The position numbers were made by a program, and so were the translations under genes. 64,000 bases of DNA, taken from assembly GCA_016705575.1 (NCBI GenBank), contig JADIXX010000008.1, forward strand, positions 682,001 to 746,000. Direction: 5' to 3'. Within the stretch, counting starts at the first letter, position 1, and each line of letters starts with the position of its first letter. The DNA is from Candidatus Aalborgicola defluviihabitans (lineage in GTDB: Bacteria; Pseudomonadota; Gammaproteobacteria; Burkholderiales; Burkholderiaceae_C). The notes beneath the pieces are model-generated. The model had not been told where the DNA came from. It saw nothing but the letters and a program-made list of their open reading frames with translations, and did no database searches. Shown piece by piece: positions 19,062 through 28,119 of the stretch.

Positions 19062-19862
19062 ATGAGAAAAATTGGTTTCCTCAGACTGCGCTGGCTACTA
19101 TCAGGCCAGTTTGGTATCGCCCCCCGTGTAATGTGGAACGCGTTACGAGAACTCCCGCGCTATGTGTCAAATTGGGTTCAATTTCGCAGAAACTACATCG
19201 GACCAATGCGGTTTGCGCCTTGCTTTCACGATCGAAACGAAGAAGGTGGCTCCACCAAGAGCGAATACTTCTGGCAAGACTTATTGGTTGCTCGTTGGAT
19301 TTTTGCCGCAAACCCTACGCGCCATGTGGACATAGGCTCCCGTGTCGACGGATTCGTTGCTCATGTTGCAAGCTTTCGCAACATCGAGGTATTTGACATT
19401 CGACCCACTGACTACGCCGGACCGGGTATTGTTTTCATGCAAGCCGACGTGATGCAAAGCGAGGCGTTAATGAAAATACCACCAGACTATTGCGATTCCC
19501 TATCCTGCCTGCACGCGCTGGAGCATTTTGGGTTGGGACGGTATGGTGATCCCATTGATCCGTTGGGTTACCAAAAGGGTTTGTCCAATATGATTACATT
19601 GTTGAAGCAAGGTGGGATCTTTTATCTGTCGATCCCAATCGGGCAAGAGAGAGTGGAGTTCAATGCCTTCAGAGTTTTTGATCCATTTGAAATTATTCAA
19701 TTCACAAAAGCGCAGGGACTAATTTGTAATCAGTTGACAGTGATCTCCCAAAATGCTGAAGTGGAGCACGGCCCAATTTCATCGGAGAGATTGAAGACTC
19801 TTTCAAATTCCGAGTACAACTTGGGGATATTTGTTTTCACCAAACTACTAGAAAATCTTTGA
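19062..19862 (+). CDS. DUF268 family methyltransferase-like protein
   Basis: The 266-residue protein matches DUF268, a family of SAM-methyltransferase-like proteins common in surface-glycan clusters. Recognisable segments are the HVDIGSRVDGFVAHVASFR motif near residues 87-105, LSCLHALEHFGLGRYGDP near residue 147, and GGIFYLSIPIGQERVEFN near residue 183. The ATG follows the wzx stop by seven bases. It likely modifies a sugar or glycan terminus, but the acceptor is not evident. The gene is intact. Confidence 0.85.
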   Translation: MRKIGFLRLRWLLSGQFGIAPRVMWNALRELPRYVSNWVQFRRNYIGPMRFAPCFHDRNEEGGSTKSEYFWQDLLVARWIFAANPTRHVDIGSRVDGFVAHVASFRNIEVFDIRPTDYAGPGIVFMQADVMQSEALMKIPPDYCDSLSCLHALEHFGLGRYGDPIDPLGYQKGLSNMITLLKQGGIFYLSIPIGQERVEFNAFRVFDPFEIIQFTKAQGLICNQLTVISQNAEVEHGPISSERLKTLSNSEYNLGIFVFTKLLENL

Positions 19863-19863
19863 A

Positions 19864-20559
19864 ATGAAAATCTTTAAGGATATTAATGAGACAGCTCGCA
19901 AGGATTGGCTGGAAAAAACCCTTTCTGCGTTGCCTGGCGGACTGAGATTATTAGATGCTGGTGCTGGAGAACTCCAAAATCGCAAGTACTGCAACCATCT
20001 GTCATATGTATCGCAGGATTTCTGCCAATACCATGGGGTGGCTGGTGGTCTACAAGAGGGCCTTCAAACCTTGGCATGGGACACCACCAACATTGATATT
20101 GTTAGTGACATTACTACAATTCCCCTTCCTGACGCCAGCTTTGATGTGATCCTATGCAGTGAAGTACTGGAACACCTGCCTGAGCCTACCCATGCTCTTG
20201 ATGAATTTACCCGGCTCCTAAAGCCGGGTGGTGTAATGATTCTTACGGCACCCTATAGTTCAAATGTGCACATGGCACCGTATCACTATTGCTCCGGTTT
20301 CTCAAAGTATTGGTATCAACATCACTTAACCCAGCGTGGCTACGCTATTAGACAACTCATTGCGAATGGGGATTGGTACGCCCTACTTCGGCAAGAGATA
20401 TCCCGTCTGGGAGGACTTGAGCGCCGTTTAGGCAACTGGTCTTGGCCATTCGCATACGCATACGTTTTGCTCGGCATGCTCTACTTTAAGCTTCGCGCAG
20501 ATAAGCCAGCAGTCGATCTAGCTTGTTTTGGCTGGCATTGTGTCGCGGTAAAAATATGA
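19864..20559 (+). CDS. Class I SAM-dependent methyltransferase (Methyltransf_11 type)
   Basis: The 231-residue protein has a degenerate SAM motif I (LRLLDAGAGELQN, residues 28-40), the acidic loop DIVSDITTIPLPDASFDVI near residue 77, and the conserved CSEVLEHLPEP near residue 98. KPGGVMILTAPYSSN follows as motif III. It starts one base after the stop of the DUF268 gene and ends overlapping the start of the fucosyltransferase-like gene (ATGA-type overlap at 20556). Glycan methylation is the likely role by context. Confidence 0.87.
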   Translation: MKIFKDINETARKDWLEKTLSALPGGLRLLDAGAGELQNRKYCNHLSYVSQDFCQYHGVAGGLQEGLQTLAWDTTNIDIVSDITTIPLPDASFDVILCSEVLEHLPEPTHALDEFTRLLKPGGVMILTAPYSSNVHMAPYHYCSGFSKYWYQHHLTQRGYAIRQLIANGDWYALLRQEISRLGGLERRLGNWSWPFAYAYVLLGMLYFKLRADKPAVDLACFGWHCVAVKI

Positions 20560-21434
20560 TCATTATGCGCATGTTCGGCGGACTAGGAAACCAAATGTTT
20601 CAACATGCCGCCGGTATTGCTCTCGCGCACCACCATAAGTGCGAATTGCTTTGGGATCTTTCTACCTTTGAACGTGTGGGATCGCAACGTAGTTTTGAGT
20701 TGGAACAGGTGTTCGGACTTGCTACTAAAAACGCCGACGAATCTGCATTGCATTTTGTACTTGGATGGCGAGGACACCCATAGAGTAAGGTTGCAATTGA
20801 GAATGAACGTTTAAGTGGGCCCGTCCCAAGACTTATATCCAGGGGCCACATTTTCAGTACTGGGCAAGCTTTTTTTTAGTACCAAGAAAACGCCTACCTA
20901 GATGGATATTGGCAAGGCGAGAAGTATTTTGAGAGAATCAGTGGCGTAATTCGTGATGCATTCACTTTCTCGGTACCCATGTCAGACCGCAACCAAGCAC
21001 TAGCGGATGAAATCGATACCTGCAATTCAGTAAGTGTTCATGTTCGACGCGGCGACTACATAACCAACCCTGCAGCCAGTCAATTTCATTCTTGCTGTAC
21101 TCTTGAGTATTACATGATGGCAATGCAGAAAATGCTTGATCGCGTTGGCAATGCACATTTCTTTATTTTTTCGGACGATCCAGAGTGGGTTAAAACCAAT
21201 CTCGTATTAGCCGCACCGTGCACTTACATTCAACATAATCAAGGGACTGCCAGTTACCGCGACATGCAGCTAATGTCTCTATGTCACAACCATATTATTG
21301 CCAACAGCTCATTTAGCTGGTGGGGGGCTTGGTTGAGCGTAGTGCAGGAAGATGGTGATCGCCCTAAGCAATGGTTTAAAAAAAGTATCATCGACACTAG
21401 CGATCTGTATTGTTCTGAATGGATCCAACTGTGA
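20556..21434 (+). CDS. GT11 alpha-1,2-fucosyltransferase-like protein (multiple frameshifts)
   Basis: The start MIIMRMFGGLGNQMFQHAAG is diagnostic of glycosyltransferase family 11. The frame breaks at about 20780, is scrambled to about 20895 including around a run of eight T, and then resumes: YLDGYWQGEKYFERI, the GT11 motif VHVRRGDY near 21033-21056, and ANSSFSWWGAWLS near the end. At least three indels are required, with a net change of zero. Corrected length is about 292 residues, normal for GT11. It would add fucose or a related residue to the glycan. Either sequencing error or recent decay could explain the damage. Confidence 0.78.
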
Positions 21435-22467
21435 TCGGAAATTTGCGATTACCTCCGGTGCTTTCGGTAATTCTTCCGGTATATAACGCCAAACATTTCG
21501 TTGAACATGCTGTCGTGTCGATCTTGCAACAGAGCTACTCAAATTTTGAGTTGATTATTATTGATGATGGATCCTTCGACGGCACAACCGATATCCTCAA
21601 ACGTCTCTCCAGCCAAAACGCTCGAATAGTTTTACTCATTCGGGAAAACCGTGGCTTGGTTGCGAGTCTCAATGAAGGTATTCGTATGGCGCAAGGCGAG
21701 TTTATCGCTCGAATGGATGCCGATGATTTTGCATTACCACAGCGCTTTGCAGACCAGATCGCGTATCTACACCGTACTGGATATGACCTATGTGGCACGG
21801 CAATACAGTGCTTTGGGAAAAGTGAGCTAGTTTGGCGCTATCCATCAACTCAGCCGAAGTAGAAGTTCAATTACTGTTTGACTCGCCGTACGCATCCATC
21901 GACCATGTGCAAAGCATCACTTTGCAAAACGCTGGGGTACCGTAACGTTTTTCAGGTGCCGAAGATTACGATTTGTGGCAGCGTGCCCGGCAATTGGGAG
22001 CAAGGGGCGCTAATCTCCCAGAAGTACTTTTACGTTATAGGGTTCATGATGCGCAAATATCCAACGCGCGGAAAGTTCGTCAACGTTTCTTAGCAGACGA
22101 AGTAAGACAGAGGCATTGGCATTCGATCGCTGGCCGCACGTACGACACCGAAATCAAACAACTCTTGGTAATGTTCAAGGGAGAAAGTGGTGAGTTAGCT
22201 AGTGTCGGGCCATTACTGAACCAAGTTATGCATAAATATCACGGGTCTGCGCAAGTATTATTTGTCAAAAATGCATTTAGAATTTGTACCAAAGCGGCAG
22301 CCTCATCTCAGCGTCCTTGGAAGGTCTGGCGAGACCTGCTTGTTGGTAGCGAGGTAGGCAGAAACATGAAACAAGAGTTGATCCTATTTGCAATTTGGCT
22401 GCTTGGTCTGGGTCCGCAGAGTCGCCTATATCACATAGCAAAGTCTTGGCATCTTAGAAGGAAGTAA
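21419..22467 (+). CDS. GT2 family glycosyltransferase (multiple frameshifts)
   Basis: The N-terminal 130 residues are a clear GT-A/GT2 domain: LSVILPVYNAKHFVEHAV, IIIDDGSFDGT, and the DxD-type motif ARMDADDFALPQRF. The frame breaks near 21850, again near 21895-21950, and is restored as AEDYDLWQRARQLGARG through to 22467. The C-terminal part (RYRVHDAQIS and beyond) is typical of this GT2 subgroup. At least three indels are needed; corrected length is about 349 residues. The ATG overlaps the 3' end of the GT11 gene by 16 bases. It is the last gene of the plus-strand glycan cluster. Confidence 0.78.
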
Positions 22468-22521
22468 CGGTCTATAGCGGGGCCGATTAAATGCTGGCCT
22501 TGGTCAGTTTGCGGTAACAGG

Positions 22522-24189
22522 TCAGGGCAGTTGAATAGCGTTTAGTTGGGGGTACTTTTCAGTAGCCAAAGTCGCCCAAGCGGCTTTAATCTTTGCATAG
22601 GCCTTAGCACCGTGCTGTGCACGCATTACCCGGAGTTGGCGGGTTGCTTCTACCGGATTGCCATTCAGCGCCAACGCCAATGCGTAACGATTTTGTGTTG
22701 CGGGCCATGGGTAACGTAGAGCAACTATCTTTACCAATTCAATTTCCTGCTCAGGCATGCCTGGTCGTGGGGTCACGCGGCCGCCATAAAGCAACGCATC
22801 AAGCTGGGATAACAAATGAATGTGTGGTCTCTCGTAATCCTGTGGCGTTTGGCCGACGCGCAACGCCTCAAAACGAACAACCCGAAAGTCCTCCTCTACC
22901 GCCTGGTATTCGAATGCGGACCAGACCAACAGGGTTGTTCCGATGGCGAGCCCGATGGCTACCGGTTTGATGCCCCACTTTAGTGAGGGTTGGAAGCCTA
23001 GATGTGCATCCAGCGCGCCCAATGCGAACATAACTGGCACCAAAAAATACGCGTATGCAAACGGAAATTCCACCATTGAATGGACGGCTACGGGAATAGC
23101 CACCGCCAGACAATACCAAGACACCATATCTCCACTTGCACGAACACGGCGCCACTGCCACACCCCTGTCATAAGCACAATCAATAGGGTCAATGGCAGT
23201 CCAATGCCCAGTGCAAGATCCAGCACAATATTGTGTGCATAGGTGTAAGACTCGCTAACACTGTATGCATCAACCACTGCATTCTGTGCGGTTGACACTT
23301 GCCCTACTCCCCAACCCAGCCACGGGTGCAACAGTGCTGCCTGCATGAGTTGAGGCCAAATAAACCAACGGTTAAAAGCCACTGCGTTTGTCCGCACCAA
23401 ACCGTCCGGCAGTTGATAGAACTCGCCCATCAAAACTGGCCAATACCAATAGAGACCTAAATACGTTGCACCAACCAGTACGACTACCCAAGGTTTCAGT
23501 TGGGCTGCAATAGATTTGTGTTTCGCAAACCACCAGAGGCTCAAAACCAGAAAGCCCAGTACACCTGCACGCGATTCTGTGGCTGCCAAACTGATAACCA
23601 GAACGAGCGCCATCAGGAACGCAGGAATGGCTCCGAGCTTCTTGGATTCCAGCAAGAAGAGCAGACTGGCGATGCCCATCAAAAGCAATGTTGCCAATTG
23701 ATTGGGCTGCCCCAGATTTGCACCGGGCCGCCGCACATCCGGCATGCTGTTGATCCAGGCAAATTCGCTGGATAGTTCCAGCGCTTGCAGCAACGCGATA
23801 ACCGCTGAAACCAATGCACCTGCCAATAGGACCGTTGCCATTCCTACAACCATGGCAGATTTGTCTCGACTACTGTGATACCCCCAAACCAGGCATGCTA
23901 TGCACAATAGCAAATAGGCCCAGTCAACAAGCACATCCCCGATAAACGGAATCAACCCAATGCCCCACTGCACGCCAATCAGCAAGCACAGCCAGAGCAA
24001 AGGCCTTGCAGCAACCGGGAGTGAAATGGTAGAAGTTGCCCTTTTTCTTGCCTGGGAGAAAACCAACGCCCAAGCAAAGCACAACGCAGCCAAAAACGCC
24101 AGCACTTCACTGTGCCAACTGACCCAAGGCAATATGTGAAGTGGCTGCATCCAGCTGGCAAACAGCAGCAAAAAGCCTGACAAGTACAT
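22522..24189 (-). CDS. pglL: PglL-like O-oligosaccharyltransferase / Wzy-family ligase (copy B, beside pilA)
   Basis: The 555-residue polytopic protein has about 12 transmembrane segments and the Wzy_C loop with GWGVGQV (near residue 270) and SESYTYAHNIVLDLALGIG (near residue 292). A soluble C-terminal domain (about residues 425-555) resembles Wzy_C_2. It lies directly downstream of pilA on the same strand, the usual place of pilin-specific ligases such as TfpO/PglL. I use the ATG at 24189; a TTG at 24195 is possible. The start is only about 13 bases after the pilA terminator hairpin, so its expression may depend on terminator readthrough. Confidence 0.86.
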   Translation of the reverse strand: MYLSGFLLLFASWMQPLHILPWVSWHSEVLAFLAALCFAWALVFSQARKRATSTISLPVAARPLLWLCLLIGVQWGIGLIPFIGDVLVDWAYLLLCIACLVWGYHSSRDKSAMVVGMATVLLAGALVSAVIALLQALELSSEFAWINSMPDVRRPGANLGQPNQLATLLLMGIASLLFLLESKKLGAIPAFLMALVLVISLAATESRAGVLGFLVLSLWWFAKHKSIAAQLKPWVVVLVGATYLGLYWYWPVLMGEFYQLPDGLVRTNAVAFNRWFIWPQLMQAALLHPWLGWGVGQVSTAQNAVVDAYSVSESYTYAHNIVLDLALGIGLPLTLLIVLMTGVWQWRRVRASGDMVSWYCLAVAIPVAVHSMVEFPFAYAYFLVPVMFALGALDAHLGFQPSLKWGIKPVAIGLAIGTTLLVWSAFEYQAVEEDFRVVRFEALRVGQTPQDYERPHIHLLSQLDALLYGGRVTPRPGMPEQEIELVKIVALRYPWPATQNRYALALALNGNPVEATRQLRVMRAQHGAKAYAKIKAAWATLATEKYPQLNAIQLP

Positions 24190-24201
24190 AAGCAATTGGG
24201 C

Positions 24202-24227
24202 AAAAAAAACGCCCCAAATGGGGCGTT
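24202..24227 (-). terminator. Intrinsic terminator of pilA
   Basis: On the minus strand an 8-bp perfect stem (AACGCCCC / GGGGCGTT) with loop ATTT is followed by a run of T. It begins about 20 bases after the pilA stop and ends just before the downstream ligase gene, so it probably makes pilA the abundant transcript and the ligase a low-level readthrough product. Confidence 0.85.
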
Positions 24228-24246
24228 CAAAAAACCATTGAATGGC

Positions 24247-24735
24247 TTAGTTGCCGCGGCAAGAACCTGGCAGGTATTTTGGTGTAATGCCATTAGTGGC
24301 ACCTGGTCCGCAGATCCATTTGTAAACAGTAAGGCTAACATCCGAGCTAGCGAATGCAGCACCGGTGGAGTCTTTGGACGGGGTCAGTTCTACTGTTCCA
24401 CCTGTTACTACAGGGTTTCCGGTGTTTTTAATATTTTGGCTGACAACCGTGATTTTACCTGTGCCATCAGTGGCAATAGACTTTACATACTGCGAAGTAG
24501 GAACAGACGACTCGCAACCCCAAGCATTAGCACCTGGCAAGGAAACGGACGACGACTGGATAGTCTCTGTGATGGAAGTGCGGCAACCGGAGGCCGCCAA
24601 GATGACTTCCGAGTTTTTGGCACGGATAGTGTAGTCCTGGTACGCAGGCAAAGCCACCGCAGCCAAAATACCGATGATCGCGACAACGATCATCAATTCG
24701 ATCAGGGTAAAACCCTTTTGCATAGAACGCTTCAT
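24247..24735 (-). CDS. pilA: Type IV major pilin (PilA-like prepilin)
   Basis: The 162-residue prepilin has a short positively charged leader MKRSMQKG, cleavage before Phe in G|FTLIELMIVVAIIGILAA, the glutamate at +5, and the hydrophobic N-terminal helix. A disulfide-loop candidate is formed by the C-terminal cysteines (WICGPG ... GSCRGN), and another pair lies in the variable region (SGCRTS, WGCESS). The prepilin peptidase would cleave and methylate it before assembly. The start at 24735 has AAGGAGT upstream. It has its own sigma-54 promoter and a strong terminator. Ser/Thr-rich segments offer glycosylation sites for the adjacent ligase. Confidence 0.96.
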   Translation of the reverse strand: MKRSMQKGFTLIELMIVVAIIGILAAVALPAYQDYTIRAKNSEVILAASGCRTSITETIQSSSVSLPGANAWGCESSVPTSQYVKSIATDGTGKITVVSQNIKNTGNPVVTGGTVELTPSKDSTGAAFASSDVSLTVYKWICGPGATNGITPKYLPGSCRGN

Positions 24736-24774
24736 TTGAAACTCCTTGGTTGAAAAAAATAACAGGAACAATGG

Positions 24775-24792
24775 AGCATGTTTCGTGCCAAG
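24775..24792 (-). promoter_or_regulatory. Sigma-54 (RpoN) promoter of pilA
   Basis: The minus strand reads CTTGGCACGAAACATGCT, with GG and GC separated by ten bases as required for -24/-12 sigma-54 promoters (consensus TGGCAC-N5-TTGCW; one mismatch in the -12 block). The predicted start site gives a leader of about 28 bases before the pilA ATG. RpoN-dependent pilA transcription, usually with PilSR, is established in Pseudomonas and relatives. Confidence 0.82.
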
Positions 24793-24907
24793 CATTTTAG
24801 GCATCAACTTGCTGGCTAGCGACGGCAATTTCGACGAAATGGATGGAATGGAAGCAAATTTTGGCGCAATCCCTTATTCTTTGACATTTTTGTTACAAAC
24901 AACCTGT

Positions 24908-27321
24908 CTATTTGATACAAACCTGCCGCACCATCTTCAAGTCCGTCAAACCCATCATGATCTTCTCCATGCCGTCCATTTTTAAGGTTCGCATGCCACC
25001 CTCTACCGCAGACGCAAACAACTCTGACACGCGTGCGCGCCCTGAATGAGTTTTTTGACACCATCATCCGCCACCAGCAATTCGTGCAGTCCAACCCGGC
25101 CTTTGTAGCCTGTTTTTCCACATTTCTCGCAGCCGACTGCCTTGTAGAGCTTGATGTGACCATCCTCACCATAGGTTTTTAGCCAGCTCTCCACAAGTTT
25201 CTTTCGTTCGCCCTCAGGGTCGGTTTGCCAGGCTTTGGAATGGCGTAGCTCTTCGGAATACTCTGTCACGAAAAGGCGAAACTCGTCGGCGTCGGGCACG
25301 TAGGCAACCTTGCAGTCGCACAATTTCTTGGCAAGCCGCTGCGCCAGGATGCCCAACAGGGCATCGGCAAAATTAAAAGGGTCCATGCCCATGTCCATCA
25401 GCCGGGTGATGGACTCTGGTGCTGAATTGGTGTGCAAGGTGGAAAACCAGGTGGCCAGTCAACGACGCCTCCACACCCATGGAAACCGTTTCCTTGTCGC
25501 GGGACTCACCCACCATGATGATGTCGGGGTCGGCCCGCAAAAACGCGCGCATGATGAGTGCGAAGTCAATTCCGCTTTTTGTTGACCTGAACCTGTCGCA
25601 ACCCCTTCTGGGTGATTTCGACCGGGTCCTCAGCTGTCCAGATTTTGGTATCTGGCGTGTTGAGAAACTTGAGAATGGAATGCAGTGTGGTGGTTTTGCC
25701 GGAGCCAGTTGGGCCACATACATAAAACAGACCGTAGGGTTTGCTGACCGTAGCCTCCAGCCGCGCCTTGTTGTGCGGAGTAAGCCCCAGCTTTTCCAAC
25801 GGAATGGGCTCGCCGGCGGCCAGAATCCGCATGACCACGTCTTCCACGCCGCCTGCAGAAGGAATGGTGGCTACACGCAGTTCAATGTCCAACGGGCCGT
25901 ATTTCTTGAACTTGATCTTTCCGTCTTGCGGTTTGCGGCGCTCGGAAATGTCCAGGTCACATGATCTTCAAGCGCGTGACCATGGCTTGGCGGAAGTGCG
26001 CAGGCACTTCGACATACGGCACCAAGCTGCCATCAATGCGAAACCGAATACCGGTCTTGAACTTGCAGGCATGGGTTCTATATGAATGTCAGAGGCCTTT
26101 TGGTTGTAGGCATCGATAATCACTTTATTGACAAATTTGACCAGTTCATTGTCAGCGGCAGCGGACTCCAATGAGTCGTCATTGAAGCCGTCGTCAACCG
26201 GCCCGCCGTCCATGCCAGCGAGCAGTTCGTCAACCGTGGTTCCGTCTGCTATGGCGCCAAACAGCTGCGCCAGCGTTTCTTGAAATTCGGTCTGCGTGGT
26301 GACCCGGTACGCAAATTTTGAAATACGGGGATAGACCTGCGGCACAACCCGCGAGCCACGTACCGCCTCAGGGTCCATGCACATGATTACCAGCCCCTCG
26401 GGCGACTCCTCCAGTGGAATCCAGCCCTGCTCAACCATGAATTCCCGCTTGAGCGCACCGTGCAACATTTCGGAGCGTATGCGACTCGGATTGAACGCTT
26501 CATAGGGAACACCAAAAAACTTGCCCAGCGAAGGGCCAATTTGCAGCGGCTTGATTTTGTACTGCGCCATGAGCAGGTGTTCTACGGACTGTCCTTCTGC
26601 CCGTGCGTTCTGAATACATTGGCTGAGCTCATCGTCGGTCAAAAGTCCATCCGCAACCAGTGAATCGTATTTTGTTGCCTTCTTGCGCGGGGCAGATCCC
26701 ACGCCATTGGCCCGTTGACGGATGGCAGTGGCCAGTGTCTTGCAAAGCTCTGCTACACCATCGACTTCCAAATCGCCAAAGGGCTCATCACTTTTGTTGT
26801 TGATAACCTGCAGCACGCCATGCAGGGTGCTTCCCTCCAAAATAGGTGCTACCAGCATTTGCTTGGTGCGGTAGCCCGATCGTTTGTCCACCACTTTCAA
26901 AAAGGTTAGCGCAGGATGGACCTGCTTGAGGGCGTCATCATCATAGACATCGGTCAAATTTAGCAACTTGCGGCTGAATGCAACATAACCGGCAATGCTC
27001 TGAGGAGAAATGGGCAGCTTAAGGTCGCTGCTGCTATTGAGGCCCGTTTTGATCTTGGAAACAATGGACGATTGGTCTTCATTGACGGCATACAAGGTCA
27101 ATCGATCCGCATTAAGCAACTTGCAAATATCTTGGCTGGCCTCAAGCATGATTTGCTCCAGGTTTTCCGTGTCATGAATGCGCGCAGTCACATGGTGCAG
27201 TTGCCTGTAAAACAGGGCTTCAAAAAGTCATGCCCCGCTTTTTCGACGGCAGCTTTTGTGATTCAAAGAAGGCCTGCTCCGATGCTTTCTCGGATGTTCC
27301 TGCCGGTACGACGGTACTCAT
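24908..27321 (-). CDS. GAF-domain GspE/PilB-type secretion or pilus ATPase (multiple frameshifts)
   Basis: The ATG at 27321 overlaps the stop of the MBL gene (ATGA). After a short N-terminus, a GAF domain (about residues 45-185; LNADRLTLYAVNEDQS) is followed by a GspE N-terminal domain and the T2SSE ATPase core. The Walker A is CGPTGSGKTTT near 25700, and the later DFALIMRAFLRADPDIIMVGE, TRLMDMGMDPFNFADALLGI and GCEKCGKTGYKGRVGLHEL segments are all present in shifting frames. Breaks lie near 27225, 26070, 25970, 25575, 25445 and 25055. Corrected length is about 804 residues. A GAF sensor on this ATPase family is unusual. It probably powers a pilus or secretion machine. Confidence 0.83.
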
Positions 27322-28109
27322 ATTTCAAACTCCTGCCCGGCACGCAACCTGCGGATGTCATGCGTCACGTTGGGGCCACAGGGTTCGGTTTGGTCAAACC
27401 GCTGAATTTCGGCCATGATGAGTTCCGTTTCTGCGGGCTTGGTATGGGTGATGTATATGGGGTAGTTCTTCCCCTTGGCAATGCAATCCAACTCATTTGC
27501 TAAAACCGTAGGCGACAAGTGCAGGCTGCGGCGCGCGAGGTCTTTCTCTCGGTTACTGAAGGCCGTTTCAATCACCAGCATAGCCACATTCAACTGGTTA
27601 ACCCGATCCCAAAACGCCTGGTTGCGTTCGGTGTCGCCGGTAAACACCCAACACCCACTTCCGGCCGTGATGGCGAACCCTGCGGCCGGTACGGTGTGAA
27701 CGGCTGGCAAGACTTCAATGTACTTGCTGCATAGCTCAATGGTCTGTCCAACCTGTATTTCGTGAAAACTGATAAAGGGCGCCTCAGGTGTTGGGATGCG
27801 TGAGAAATCAGGCCAGATAACGTTGTTAAAAATGTGTGCGCGCAGGGCCTGAATGGTTCCGGCCAAAGCATATATTTTCAGGGGTTCTTTGCGCTGAGCA
27901 GCGATGGCATCCACCATCAAGGGCAGTGCTGCCACATGGTCCAGGTGGGAGTGGCTGAGCAACACGTGGTCAATGCATCGCATTTCATCCAAAGTCAGAT
28001 CTCCAACTCCCGTGCCGGCGTCCACCAGGATCTCACCATCAATGAGAAACGAAGTCGTCCTGCAGTCTTTGGCTATGGCGCCTGAGCAACCTAGTACACG
28101 TACTTTCAC
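27318..28109 (-). CDS. Metallo-beta-lactamase fold protein, putative cyclic-nucleotide phosphodiesterase
   Basis: The 263-residue protein has the MBL metal motif HSHLDH near residue 64, plus later ligands in AVHTVPAAGF and FTGDTERN. The start VKVRVLGCSGA and the overall layout resemble class II cyclic-nucleotide phosphodiesterases and their RNase Z-like relatives. I prefer the GTG at 28109, which has GTGAGG eight bases upstream; an ATG at 28148 would overlap the cyclase gene by 29 bases. Its position between an adenylate cyclase and a GAF ATPase supports a role in degrading the cyclase product, but substrate is not proven by sequence. Confidence 0.82.
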   Translation of the reverse strand: MKVRVLGCSGAIAKDCRTTSFLIDGEILVDAGTGVGDLTLDEMRCIDHVLLSHSHLDHVAALPLMVDAIAAQRKEPLKIYALAGTIQALRAHIFNNVIWPDFSRIPTPEAPFISFHEIQVGQTIELCSKYIEVLPAVHTVPAAGFAITAGSGCWVFTGDTERNQAFWDRVNQLNVAMLVIETAFSNREKDLARRSLHLSPTVLANELDCIAKGKNYPIYITHTKPAETELIMAEIQRFDQTEPCGPNVTHDIRRLRAGQEFEI

Positions 28110-28119
28110 GACAAGAACC

